Part shown: in pieces, positions 32,152 to 40,814 of the stretch
Layout of the letters: each line of letters opens with the position of its first letter
How positions within the stretch are numbered: position 1 is the first letter of the stretch
Assembly (NCBI GenBank): GCA_016288055.1
Contig: JAEEXZ010000014.1
Span: forward strand, 1-40,894
Direction: 5' to 3'
Origin: Bacteroidales bacterium
GTDB lineage: Bacteria > Bacteroidota > Bacteroidia > Bacteroidales > UBA932
Length of the DNA: 40,894 nt
Translations under genes and position numbers: made by a program
Notes under the pieces: generated by a model
Database searches by the model: none
Told to the model about the DNA's origin: nothing
Seen by the model: the letters and a program-made list of their open reading frames with translations, nothing else

Positions 32152-34896
32152 ATGTCCCGTTTCAAACCCTTTTGGACCGCCGCCCTTGCCCTTGCGCTGC
32201 TTGGTTGCCAGCGCAGCGAGGTCGTCGTCCGGACTGCCGGGGGACCGGCGGTCCGCCTGCAATTCGTGAACCCTGAAGTGGTGCGCGTGAGCGTTTCTCC
32301 GGACGGGAAGTTCCGTGACCGCGAAAGCCTGATGGTCCTTCCCCAGAAGGACTTCCACGACTTCAAGGTAAAAACCGTGGACGGATGGGTGTGCGTCACC
32401 ACATCCTCCCTGCAGGTGAAGATTGCCCTTTCCGACGGTGAGACGGCCTTTTACCGGGCCGATGGAACGCCTCTCGCCCTGGATGGCCATGCTTCCTTTG
32501 AAGCCAATGGCGAGGCCTGGAGCACCACGGTGAGCTACGCCTCCGCCGAGGACGAGGCCTTTTACGGCCTGGGCCAGCATCAGGCAGGGGAGTTCGACCA
32601 CAAGGGCCGCCGGGAGGAGCTGTATCAGTACAACACCAAGATCAGCGTCCCCGTCGTGGTTTCCAACAAGGGTTATGGCATGTTGTTCGACGCCTACTCC
32701 CAGGGCCGATGGGGATCGGCCCAGCCGTACCGCCAGCTGGGAGAGGTCTTCGACCTCGAGCTGAAGGGGACTTACCGGACGGCCTCCGGCACCACCCTGG
32801 TGCAGCGGGAAGACAGCCTTTTCTACGAAAACGAGTGGGCTATCCGGAATCTTCCTCAGATTCCGCTTTCCGGCGCCCGGGTGAGTTATGACGGTACCAT
32901 CACCGCCCGTGAGAGCGGAGATTATCACTTCATCCAGTACTATGCCGGCTTCCAGTGCACGCTGGTAGGCGGCGAGGAGGTGATGAGCCGTCGCTGGCGT
33001 CCGGCCTGGAACCCCAACAGCTACAAGTTTACCGTGCATCTGGAGAAAGGCGTTCCCACGCCCGTGCACATCGATTGGGAGCCGGACGGGGGCGTCTCTT
33101 ACATCGGCCTTCGCGTTGCACCGCTGGAGAGCCCTGCACAGGAGTCCCGCCTCACGTACTGGAGCGAATACGAACCCCAGGCCGACTATTACTTCATGGC
33201 CGGGGAGAACTATGACGCCGTTATCCGGGATTACCGTCTCCTTACCGGCAAGGCCCAGGTGATGCCCAAATGGGCACTGGGCTTCTGGCAGAGCCGCGAG
33301 CGTTACGCCACGCAGGAGGACCTGGTGGAAACCCTGCGGGAAATGCGCAACCGCCACATCCCCGTGGACAACATCGTCCAGGACTGGCAGTACTGGACGG
33401 AGGACCAGTGGGGAAGCCATGAATTTGACACTTCCCGTTACCCCGACCCCGAAAGGATGCTGGACGACGTGCACGACATGAGCGCGCACTTCATGATTTC
33501 CGTCTGGCCCAAGTTCTATACTAACACGGAGCACTACAGGGAACTGAAGGAGGCCGGCTTTGCCTACACCCACGCCGAGGAAGACAGCCTCGAAGACTGG
33601 CTGGGCCACCGGCAGAGTTTCTATGACGCCTATGCTCCCGGCGGCCGCCGGATGTTTTGGCGCCAGATGGACGAGTGCCTCTACTCCCGCTATGGCAGGA
33701 AAATCGACGCCTGGTGGATGGATGCCAGCGAACCCAATCTTCGCGACTGCCTTCCGCTGGAATACATGAAATGGCTGCTGGAACCCAACGCCCTTGGCTC
33801 CAGCCGTGAATACTTCAACGCCTACGCCCTGGTGAACGCCCAGGCTATTTACGAAGGACAACGCAGCGTGGACCCCGACAAACGGGTGTTCCTCCTTACG
33901 CGTAACGGATTCGGCGGCCTGCAGCGTTACAGCACCGCTTCCTGGAGCGGCGACATCGGCACCACCTGGACCGACATGCGCATGCAGATGGCAGCCGGCC
34001 TGAACTATTCCATGAGCGGCATCCCGTTCTGGGGAATGGATATCGGCGGCTTCTCGGTCCTCGGGAAATTCCACGACCCGGCGAATGCCGACGAGTGGCG
34101 GGAACTCCAGACCCGCTGGCACCAGCTGGGTGCCTTCGTGCCGCTGTTCCGCACCCACGGACAGTATCCCCGCCGCGAGCTGTGGAACATTGCGCCGGAG
34201 GGATCATCGGCCTACAACAGCATCCTGTGGTACATGCAGCTGCGTTATCGCCTGATGCCTTATCTGTATTCCCTCGCCGGGGCCGTCCACTTCGAGGACG
34301 CCACCATGATGCGCGGCCTGCCGATGGACTATCCCGACGATCCCGAGGTTCGCGACCTCTCGGACCAGTGGCTCCTGGGCCCGTCCCTGATGCCGTGCCC
34401 GGTGTATGAGTACAAGGCCCGTTCGCGCAGCGTCTATCTTCCCGCAGGCGGATGGTATGATTTCTACAACGGCACTTACTATCCCGGCGGCGGCCGCATC
34501 ACCGCGGAGGCTCCCTTCGAGCGCATGCCGCTGTTCGTGAAGGCGGGAAGCATCATCCCCTTCGGCCCGTCCATCGAATATACGGACCAGAAGCCGGCCG
34601 ACGAGATTCTCCTGGTCATATTCGCCGGGGCCGACGCTTCGTTTACCCTCTATGAGGACGACGGCGTAAGCTACGCCTACGAGAAGGGCCGGTACAGCAC
34701 CATCGATTTCACCTGGGACGACGAAGCCCGCCAGCTGCTGATCGGCGCGCGGAAGGGCTCCTACCCCGGATTCCTGAAAAGCCGGACTTTCCGTGTCTGC
34801 GTGGTGGATCCGGAGCATCCGCACCCGTACGACCCGGACGGATACGCCGCCATGAACGTGGTCTATGACGGCCGTTCCTACTCAGTAAAACTGTAA
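32152..34896 (+). CDS. GH31 alpha-glycosidase with inserted PA14 domain (alpha-xylosidase-like) lipoprotein
   Basis: This is a 914-residue protein starting MSRFKPFWTAALALALLGCQ, lipobox LLGC. The N-terminal beta-sandwich is interrupted at about residues 240-330 by a PA14 domain (DYHFIQYYAGFQCTLVGG, GVPTPVHIDWEPDG). The barrel has nucleophile Asp524 in DAWWMDASEPN and acid/base Asp601 in SWSGDIGTTW; the C-terminal beta domains follow (LYEDDGVSYAYEKGRYS). The PA14 insertion and overall layout match alpha-xylosidases of xyloglucan loci such as BoGH31 of Bacteroides ovatus. In this mannan context, action on alpha-xylose or alpha-galactose side chains is possible. GH31 membership is sure, substrate is inferred. 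Confidence 0.9.
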   Translation: MSRFKPFWTAALALALLGCQRSEVVVRTAGGPAVRLQFVNPEVVRVSVSPDGKFRDRESLMVLPQKDFHDFKVKTVDGWVCVTTSSLQVKIALSDGETAFYRADGTPLALDGHASFEANGEAWSTTVSYASAEDEAFYGLGQHQAGEFDHKGRREELYQYNTKISVPVVVSNKGYGMLFDAYSQGRWGSAQPYRQLGEVFDLELKGTYRTASGTTLVQREDSLFYENEWAIRNLPQIPLSGARVSYDGTITARESGDYHFIQYYAGFQCTLVGGEEVMSRRWRPAWNPNSYKFTVHLEKGVPTPVHIDWEPDGGVSYIGLRVAPLESPAQESRLTYWSEYEPQADYYFMAGENYDAVIRDYRLLTGKAQVMPKWALGFWQSRERYATQEDLVETLREMRNRHIPVDNIVQDWQYWTEDQWGSHEFDTSRYPDPERMLDDVHDMSAHFMISVWPKFYTNTEHYRELKEAGFAYTHAEEDSLEDWLGHRQSFYDAYAPGGRRMFWRQMDECLYSRYGRKIDAWWMDASEPNLRDCLPLEYMKWLLEPNALGSSREYFNAYALVNAQAIYEGQRSVDPDKRVFLLTRNGFGGLQRYSTASWSGDIGTTWTDMRMQMAAGLNYSMSGIPFWGMDIGGFSVLGKFHDPANADEWRELQTRWHQLGAFVPLFRTHGQYPRRELWNIAPEGSSAYNSILWYMQLRYRLMPYLYSLAGAVHFEDATMMRGLPMDYPDDPEVRDLSDQWLLGPSLMPCPVYEYKARSRSVYLPAGGWYDFYNGTYYPGGGRITAEAPFERMPLFVKAGSIIPFGPSIEYTDQKPADEILLVIFAGADASFTLYEDDGVSYAYEKGRYSTIDFTWDDEARQLLIGARKGSYPGFLKSRTFRVCVVDPEHPHPYDPDGYAAMNVVYDGRSYSVKL

Positions 34897-34907
34897 CCAA
34901 GTACTAT

Positions 34908-37238
34908 ATGAAGAATTACCTAATCCCCGTTGCAATGCTATCTGCTGTTTGTTCCTGTAACGCGCCCAAGACCGCACCTGCCATTCCCTCCGACAAAGCC
35001 GTCGAGGCCCAGGTGGAACGTGTGCTGGGAAAGATGACCCTGGAAGAGAAGGCTGGGCAGCTGGTACAGCTGAATATCTCCACCCTTGAGGACGACACCC
35101 ACGAGGCAATCGATACCGCCAAACTGAACCTGATTATCGGCCACTACAAGGTGGGCTCCATCCTGAACGTGATGCACGACGCTGCGCATTCCCGCGAACA
35201 CACCTCCGCCATGGTCCGCCAGATCCAGGAAAAGTCCATGAAGGAGATTGGAATCCCCTGCATCTATGGCCTGGACATGATCCACGGTGCTTCCTATATC
35301 AACGAAGGCTCCCTGTATCCCCAGGAAATCAACCTGGCCGCCACTTTCAACCGCGACTTCGCCCGTCAGATGGGCGAGGCCATGGCTTACGAGACCCGCG
35401 CCACGCAGGTGCCGTGGGTGTTCTCTCCGGTGATGGACCTGGGCCGCGACCCGCGCTGGCCGCGTATCTGGGAGAGTTACGGTGAAGACCCTTACCTCCA
35501 GGCCGAGATGGCCCGCGAGGAAACCCTGGCCCTCCAGGGTACGGATCCGAACCACATCGACCTGCAGCATGTGGCCGTTTCCATCAAGCACTTCATGGGC
35601 TACGGCGTGCCGGCTTCCGGTAAGGACCGTACGCCTGCCTATATCGCGGAGAACGACCTCCGCGAGAAGTTCTTCGCCCCGTTCCTCGCGTGCTTCCGTG
35701 CCGGCGCCCTCACCGCTATGGTGAACTCGGCCTCCATCAACGGCATTCCCACCCACGCCAACGCCATGCTGCTCTCCGGATGGGTGAAGGAACAGCTGAA
35801 CTGGGACGGTATGCTGGTAACCGACTGGGCCGATATAGACAACCTCTATGTGCGTGATCACGTGGCTGCCGACAAGAAGGAGGCCGTCGCCATGGGTATC
35901 AACGCCGGTATCGACATGATTATGGACCCCTATGATCCCGCCTGCTGCGATGTCATCGTGGAACTGGTGAAGGAAGGCCGGATTTCCGAGGCCCGCCTCA
36001 ATGACGCCGTGCGCCGCGTGCTGCGCCTGAAAGTCCGTCTGGGCCTGTTCGAGAATCCCCTCTGGGAAGAGCAGGAGTATCCGGAATTCGCCTGCGAACG
36101 CTTCGCCAGGGAGTCTTATGCCGCCGCCCTCGAATCCGAGGTGCTCCTCAAGAACGACGGCATCCTGCCCATCCCTGAGCATAAGAAGATTTTCGTAACC
36201 GGTCCCAATGCCAACAGTCTTCGCGCTCTCAACGGCGGTTGGAGCTATCGCTGGCAGGGTGCCGCCGACGAATATGTCCCTCAGTACAACACCATTCTGG
36301 AGGCCCTGCAGGCCCGTTTCCCGCATGTGACCTATGCCCCCGGCGTCGTGTATGACGAGACGCCCATGGCCTGGGAGAAGGAAGACGCTTCCGGCATTGC
36401 CAAGGCTGTCGCCGCCGCCCGCGGAGCCGACATCATCATCGCCTGCGTAGGTGAAAACTCCTACTGCGAGACGCCCGGCAACATGGACGACCTCAACCTG
36501 TCCGGAAACCAGAAGAGACTGGTCCGTGAACTGGCCGCCCTTGGAAAGCCCGTCGTGCTGGTGCTTAACGAAGGCCGTCCCCGCCTCATCGGCGATATCG
36601 AGCCTTTGGCCGCCGCGGTGGTGGACGTGATGCTGCCCTCCAACCATGGCGCCGACGCCCTGGCCGCCCTGCTTTCCGGCGACGAGAACTTCTCCGGCAA
36701 GCTGCCCTTTACCTATTCCAAGCACATCAACGCCCTGCATACCTACGACTACAAGGTGTCCGAGCACCGCGAGACCATGGGAGGCTCCTACAACTATGAC
36801 GCGGTCATGGATGTGCAGTGGCCCTTCGGCCATGGCCTCAGCTATACCACCTTTGCCTACTCCAACCTGCAGGTCACTTGTCATTCTGAGCGTAGCGAAG
36901 AATCTGTTTCCTTCAAGGACGGCGATGTCCTGAAGGTGAGCGTGGATGTGACCAATACCGGCAAGCGTGCCGGCAAGGAGGCCGTGCTGCTGTACAGCTC
37001 CGACCTCGTGGCTTCCCTCATCCCGGACGTGAAGCGCCTCCGCGGCTTCGAAAAAATCGCCCTGGAACCGGGTGAGACCAGGACCGTCACCTTCGAGCTG
37101 CCCGCTTCCGACCTGGCATTCGTCGGGGCCGACGGCCGATGGCGCCTGGAGGCCGGCGAGTTCCGCATCGGCGCCGGCGGTCTTGGCAAACTGGTGAAGT
37201 GCACCGAGACCAAGATTTGGGATACCCCTAATAAATAA
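34908..37238 (+). CDS. GH3 beta-glycosidase lipoprotein
   Basis: This is a 776-residue protein starting MKNYLIPVAMLSAVCSCNAP, a lipoprotein-type signal. The three-domain layout is standard: TIM barrel with KHFMGYG and nucleophile Asp306 in LVTDWADI; alpha/beta sandwich with candidate acid/base Glu521 in NSYCETPGN; C-terminal FnIII-like domain (KVSVDVTNTGKRAGKEAVLL, and RLRGFEKIALEPGETRTV). It likely removes terminal beta-glucose from gluco- or glucomanno-oligosaccharides in the periplasm; beta-mannosidase activity is not excluded. Residues of about 656-666 (VTCHSERSEES) are the translation of an inserted dispersed repeat in the linker before the FnIII domain. Confidence 0.95.
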   Translation: MKNYLIPVAMLSAVCSCNAPKTAPAIPSDKAVEAQVERVLGKMTLEEKAGQLVQLNISTLEDDTHEAIDTAKLNLIIGHYKVGSILNVMHDAAHSREHTSAMVRQIQEKSMKEIGIPCIYGLDMIHGASYINEGSLYPQEINLAATFNRDFARQMGEAMAYETRATQVPWVFSPVMDLGRDPRWPRIWESYGEDPYLQAEMAREETLALQGTDPNHIDLQHVAVSIKHFMGYGVPASGKDRTPAYIAENDLREKFFAPFLACFRAGALTAMVNSASINGIPTHANAMLLSGWVKEQLNWDGMLVTDWADIDNLYVRDHVAADKKEAVAMGINAGIDMIMDPYDPACCDVIVELVKEGRISEARLNDAVRRVLRLKVRLGLFENPLWEEQEYPEFACERFARESYAAALESEVLLKNDGILPIPEHKKIFVTGPNANSLRALNGGWSYRWQGAADEYVPQYNTILEALQARFPHVTYAPGVVYDETPMAWEKEDASGIAKAVAAARGADIIIACVGENSYCETPGNMDDLNLSGNQKRLVRELAALGKPVVLVLNEGRPRLIGDIEPLAAAVVDVMLPSNHGADALAALLSGDENFSGKLPFTYSKHINALHTYDYKVSEHRETMGGSYNYDAVMDVQWPFGHGLSYTTFAYSNLQVTCHSERSEESVSFKDGDVLKVSVDVTNTGKRAGKEAVLLYSSDLVASLIPDVKRLRGFEKIALEPGETRTVTFELPASDLAFVGADGRWRLEAGEFRIGAGGLGKLVKCTETKIWDTPNK
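36876..36904. repeat. Dispersed 29-bp repeat inside the GH3 gene (copy 2)
   Basis: ACTTGTCATTCTGAGCGTAG followed by CGAAGAATC, differing from the copy at 146-174 at two positions. It is read in frame here as TCHSERSEES on the plus strand, whereas rsmF reads its copy on the opposite strand. Confidence 0.85.
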
Positions 37239-37243
37239 CACAT

Positions 37244-38422
37244 ATGGAGACCAAAACCGATCTGTTTCTGATGGAGGTCAGGGATAACCTGACCTCCAAT
37301 ATTCTGCCTTTCTGGCTCAAGCTCAAAGACCCGCGCGGTGGCTTCTATGGAGAAGTGTCGGCCGACGGGTCTGTTTTTTATGACGCCCCCCGCGGCGTCA
37401 TCCTCAACGCCCGGCTCATCTGGAGCTTCGCGGCCGCTTACGGCGCCCTCCAGAATACGGAATACCTGGTGGCGGCCATGCATGCGCGCGACTGGTTCCT
37501 GGACCATTTCTGTGACCACAAGAACGGCGGCGTGTACTGGAGCGTCACCGCGGAAGGGGAGCGTCTGGATACCAAGAAGCAGCTCTATGCCCAGGGTTTT
37601 GCCATCTATGCCCTGGCCGAACTGTACCGCGTAAGCGGAGACGAGGAATCCCTGAAAAACGCCATCAACCTGTACAGGGTGGTGGAAACCTATTTCAAGG
37701 ATACGGTGAACGGCGGATACATTGAGGCGCTGGCGCGGGACTTCTCCCCGCTGGAGGATATGTCCCTGAGCGCCCATGACATCAACGCCGACAAAACCAT
37801 GAATTCCCACCTTCACATCCTGGAGGCCTACTCCAACCTTTATCAGGTGTGGCCGGATGAAGGCCTGAAGGCTGCGCTGGAGGCGCTGCTGGAGATCATG
37901 GGTACCCGTATCATGGGACCGGACGGCCATCTGCAGCTCTACTTTAAGAAAGACTGGACGGTGCTTCCCGGTGCGGTTTCGTATGGCCACGACATCGAGA
38001 CCTCCTGGCTCCTTCTGGAAGCCGCTTTCGCCCTGCGTGACGCAGACCTTGTGAACCGCGTGCGGCCGTGGGCGGCTCGGATCGGCCAGGCCGGAAACGA
38101 GGGCCTCCTGCCCGACGGCTCCCTCCGTTACGAGAAACTGCCGGACGGGCACTGCGACGATTCCCGCCAGTGGTGGGTGCAGGCCGAGACCGTCGTCGGC
38201 AACCTCTGGCTCTGGAAGTATCATGCCGAGGCCCGGGGCTGGGACCGCGCCCTCGGCGCCTGGAGTTACATCAAGGACCATCTGGTGGATCCCCTCTCCG
38301 GAGAGTGGTGGTGGGCAATCCTGCCCGACGGTTCCCGGGACGCTTCCCAGCCCAAGGCGGGCTTTTGGAAATGCCCCTATCACAACACCCGTATGTGCCT
38401 CCAGGTCTTGTCTGTGTTGTAA
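37244..38422 (+). CDS. AGE-family mannobiose/cellobiose 2-epimerase
   Basis: This is a 392-residue cytoplasmic protein of the N-acylglucosamine 2-epimerase superfamily with an (alpha/alpha)6 barrel. The N-terminal motif FYGEVSADGSV, MNSHLHILEAYSNL (His189, His191), SYGHDIETSWLLLEAA (His249, Glu252), and KCPYHNTRMCLQVL (His380) match the histidines of cellobiose 2-epimerases. His249 and His380 correspond to the catalytic pair. It converts the reducing-end mannose of beta-1,4-mannobiose to glucose, feeding GH130, and may also epimerise cellobiose. It starts 5 bases after the GH3 stop. Confidence 0.93.
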   Translation: METKTDLFLMEVRDNLTSNILPFWLKLKDPRGGFYGEVSADGSVFYDAPRGVILNARLIWSFAAAYGALQNTEYLVAAMHARDWFLDHFCDHKNGGVYWSVTAEGERLDTKKQLYAQGFAIYALAELYRVSGDEESLKNAINLYRVVETYFKDTVNGGYIEALARDFSPLEDMSLSAHDINADKTMNSHLHILEAYSNLYQVWPDEGLKAALEALLEIMGTRIMGPDGHLQLYFKKDWTVLPGAVSYGHDIETSWLLLEAAFALRDADLVNRVRPWAARIGQAGNEGLLPDGSLRYEKLPDGHCDDSRQWWVQAETVVGNLWLWKYHAEARGWDRALGAWSYIKDHLVDPLSGEWWWAILPDGSRDASQPKAGFWKCPYHNTRMCLQVLSVL

Positions 38423-38438
38423 CTTTTTTGTAATTTTG
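38407..38438 (+). promoter_or_regulatory. Possible internal promoter for the sugar transporter
   Basis: TAATTTTG (38431-38438) matches TAnnTTTG, with CTTG (38407-38410, one base off TTTG) exactly 20 bases upstream. The start codon follows 21 bases later. The upstream half lies within the end of the epimerase gene. Confidence 0.45.
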
Positions 38439-38459
38439 AAGCGTTAACCACAATCGTAG

Positions 38460-39866
38460 ATGTCTGCAAAACTATCCGAGAAAATAGGCTATGGACTGGG
38501 GGATTTCGCCTCCTCCATGTTCTGGAAAATCTTTTCTTACTACCTTCCCATTTTCTATTCCGACGTGTTCGGCCTCAGGCCGGCCCATGCGGCTACCTTG
38601 CTGCTGGTGACCAAACTCTATGACGCCATCTCAGATCCCGTGATGGGCCTTGTGGCAGACCGTACGGATACCAAATGGGGCAAGTATCGGCCCTATCTTC
38701 TGTGGATGGCCATCCCGTTCGCCGTCATCGGCATCCTGTCCTTCTATGTGCCGGGCGGTTCCTATGAGCTCAAGCACGTGTATGCTTACCTCATGTATAT
38801 CCTCATGATGACCGCTTACACGGCGGTGAACGTCCCCTATGGCGCCATGCTGGGCGTCGTGTCGGACGACTCGCGTGAAAAGAGCGTCTTCTCCAGTTTC
38901 CGCATGTTCTTCGCGTACGTGGGAAGCTTCATCGCCATGGGCATCTTCTGGCTGTTCGAGAAGTCGGTCATCGGCACGGAAAATTCTGCCGGAAAGGTTA
39001 TCCGCGGCGTCGGAGATGCAGACCCCATCCAGTGGACGCTGGTGGTGTCGATTGTGGCGGCGATGTGCGCCGTGCTCTTCGTGGGCTGCTTCCTGCTCAC
39101 CCGCGAGCATGTGAAGGTGGAAAAGAAGGAAAGCCAGGGCCTGTCTTCCATCCGGGAGGACCTCCGCGCCCTCGGCAAGAACGGTCCCTGGTGGCTCCTG
39201 CTGGGCGCTTCCATCGGCCAGCTGCTGTGCGGTTCCATTCGCGGCGGCGCGGCGGCCTATTACTTCGCCAACATCCTCGATACCGGAATTGTCCTCACCT
39301 GCGCCATCTATCTCACCATCGGAGAGATCGCGCAGATGATCGGCGTCACTTTCTCCGTGGGGCTGTCGGAACGCTTCGGCAAGCGGGATACTTTCATCGG
39401 GTCCCTGGCCGCCGTCGTCCTGTTCAGCTGCGCCGTATGGTTCGTGCCCGTCCATGCCGCCTCCGGCGTGTGGGTGCTGCTGGCGCTCCAGGTGCTGGTT
39501 TCCCTGGCATTCGGCGTGGCGGCTCCTCTGACCTGGAGCATGTTCGCCGACGTGGCCGACTACTCTGAGCTTCAGCACGGCGCCTCCTCCACCGGCCTCA
39601 TCTTCTCCTCCTCTTCCATGGCGCAGAAGTTTGGCGGTGCCATCGGCGGGTTCCTCCTGCTGGCGCTTCTGGGGGTCTTCGGTTACGACAAGGCCCTGGA
39701 CGTGCAGGCTCCCCAGACGCTGAATGCCATCAAGGCCATGATGAGCTTCGTGCCCGCCGTCGGCGCGGCCATCGGCATTCTCTTCCTTTGCTTCTATCCC
39801 CTTACCACGGCCCGTATGAAGGAGATTTCGCTCCAACTGCAGGCCCGCCGTCAGGGGATCCAATAA
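38460..39866 (+). CDS. GPH-type (MFS) sugar:cation symporter
   Basis: This is a 468-residue inner-membrane protein with about twelve hydrophobic segments, starting MSAKLSEKIGYGLGDFASSM. The GPH family signatures are present: IGYGLGDFAS near the N-terminus, TKLYDAISDPVMGLVADRTD, WGKYRPYLLWMAIPF, and NVPYGAMLGVVSDDSREKSV. It should carry manno- or gluco-disaccharides, probably with sodium or protons, from periplasm to cytoplasm. Its position after the epimerase and in the operon with GH130 matches the mannobiose transporter of the Bacteroides fragilis pathway. It is the last gene of the operon before a strong terminator. Confidence 0.93.
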   Translation: MSAKLSEKIGYGLGDFASSMFWKIFSYYLPIFYSDVFGLRPAHAATLLLVTKLYDAISDPVMGLVADRTDTKWGKYRPYLLWMAIPFAVIGILSFYVPGGSYELKHVYAYLMYILMMTAYTAVNVPYGAMLGVVSDDSREKSVFSSFRMFFAYVGSFIAMGIFWLFEKSVIGTENSAGKVIRGVGDADPIQWTLVVSIVAAMCAVLFVGCFLLTREHVKVEKKESQGLSSIREDLRALGKNGPWWLLLGASIGQLLCGSIRGGAAAYYFANILDTGIVLTCAIYLTIGEIAQMIGVTFSVGLSERFGKRDTFIGSLAAVVLFSCAVWFVPVHAASGVWVLLALQVLVSLAFGVAAPLTWSMFADVADYSELQHGASSTGLIFSSSSMAQKFGGAIGGFLLLALLGVFGYDKALDVQAPQTLNAIKAMMSFVPAVGAAIGILFLCFYPLTTARMKEISLQLQARRQGIQ

Positions 39867-39885
39867 CCAATCAATAACCAACAAA

Positions 39886-39928
39886 AAGAGGCCAACTCCC
39901 ATGGGGGTTGGCCTCTTCGTTATTTTTC
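39886..39928. terminator. Strong bidirectional terminator between the operon and rpmH
   Basis: AAGAGGCCAAC (39886-39896) and GTTGGCCTCTT (39907-39917) are perfect 11-bp arms around a 10-base loop that itself contains CCCATGGG. T-rich sequence follows on the plus strand (CGTTATTTTTCTT), and an A-run precedes the stem, so it can serve both the operon and the convergent rpmH. Confidence 0.9.
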
Positions 39929-39940
39929 TTGGGTGCAAGA

Positions 39941-40093
39941 CTACCAGCGGTCCTCGCTGGATACGGTGAGTTTCTTGCGGGCGTGACGACGGCGGGCGTT
40001 CAGAACGCGGCGACCGTTGGCGGAAGCCATTCTTGCGCGGAAGCCGTGCTTGTTCACACGCTTGCGACGGGAAGGTTGAAATGTTCTTTTCAT
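39941..40093 (-). CDS. rpmH: 50S ribosomal protein L34
   Basis: This is a 50-residue, strongly basic protein starting [20 protein letters not shown] and containing [20 protein letters not shown], the invariant L34 sequence, with a short C-terminal extension LTVSSEDRW. It is part of the large ribosomal subunit. It is preceded by its own strong promoter and followed by the shared terminator. It is convergent with the hemicellulose operon. Confidence 0.97.
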   Translation of the reverse strand: MKRTFQPSRRKRVNKHGFRARMASANGRRVLNARRRHARKKLTVSSEDRW

Positions 40094-40128
40094 GATATAT
40101 CTTTTTTATATTTTCGCGTAATGGACTG

Positions 40129-40159
40129 CAAAGGTAGTAATTTCCAGCGAAACAGCAAA
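40129..40159 (-). promoter_or_regulatory. Promoter of rpmH, near-perfect Bacteroidetes consensus
   Basis: The minus strand reads TTTG (40156-40159), exactly 19 bases, then TACCTTTG (40129-40136). This is the best match to TTTG-N19-TAnnTTTG in the window. The -33 element lies immediately after the rsmG stop codon (40161-40163). Confidence 0.85.
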
Positions 40160-40160
40160 A

Positions 40161-40814
40161 TTATTTTTCGATATGTATGACGAGTTTTCCGTCATAATAC
40201 GGGTCCCGGAGCCAGGAAGAAACGGGCCAGGTGTGCACGGAACCGCGGGGAAGCTTGTGCCTGGCCATCACTTCCGCGATTTCTTCCACGACGTCTCCAC
40301 CTTTGAGGTAGAGGATGCCGCCGGAGTACTTTCCCTTCACCCAGGGGTAAAAATCCGGAAGGGAGGCGACCGCGCGGGATACCACGAAGTCGAAGGTCTC
40401 CGGAAGGCTCTCGGCCCGGGCGTTCACCACCTTCACGTTGGGCAGTTTCAGGGCCGATGCCACGGCCTGCGCCACGATGGTCTTCTTGCCCACGGAGTCG
40501 CACAGGGTGAACCGTGCCTCGGGAAAGAGGATGGCCAGCGGGATGCCGGGGAAGCCGCCGCCGGTGCCAAGGTCCAGTACGGAGGCATGGGCGAACTTTT
40601 CGGACAACCCCTCCACCGTGAGAAGGTACCGGGCGATAGAGAGCGAGTGCAGTACATGGTGGTCATACAGCCCGTCGATATCTTTGCGGGAGATGACGTT
40701 GATCTGTGCGTTCCACTCCCTGTACAGCGCATCCAACGCCTCGAAAGAGGCCTCCTGCGCGGGTGTAAGCGGGAAGTCCTCCCGCACAAAACTGAGAAAT
40801 TCGCTTGCGTTCAT
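40161..40814 (-). CDS. rsmG: 16S rRNA (guanine527-N7)-methyltransferase RsmG
   Basis: This is a 217-residue protein of canonical length. It has an N-terminal helical part with YREWNAQINVISRKDIDGLY and HHVLHSLSIARYL, the SAM motif VLDLGTGGGFPGIPLAI (about residues 79-95), and FDFVVSRAVASLPDFYPWV. These are the diagnostic RsmG/GidB motifs. It methylates G527 of 16S rRNA in the 530 loop. The ATG shares the sequence ATGA with the stop of the upstream sigma-factor-like gene, so translation is probably coupled. Confidence 0.96.
   Translation of the reverse strand: MNASEFLSFVREDFPLTPAQEASFEALDALYREWNAQINVISRKDIDGLYDHHVLHSLSIARYLLTVEGLSEKFAHASVLDLGTGGGFPGIPLAILFPEARFTLCDSVGKKTIVAQAVASALKLPNVKVVNARAESLPETFDFVVSRAVASLPDFYPWVKGKYSGGILYLKGGDVVEEIAEVMARHKLPRGSVHTWPVSSWLRDPYYDGKLVIHIEK

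Noticed and set aside
32128..34158. 676-codon open frame antisense to GH31
   Set aside because: No motif or signal sequence; the plus strand carries intact GH31 catalytic residues.
34938..37241. 767-codon open frame antisense to GH3
   Set aside because: Shadow of the GH3 codon pattern; low-complexity His/Gly/Val translation.
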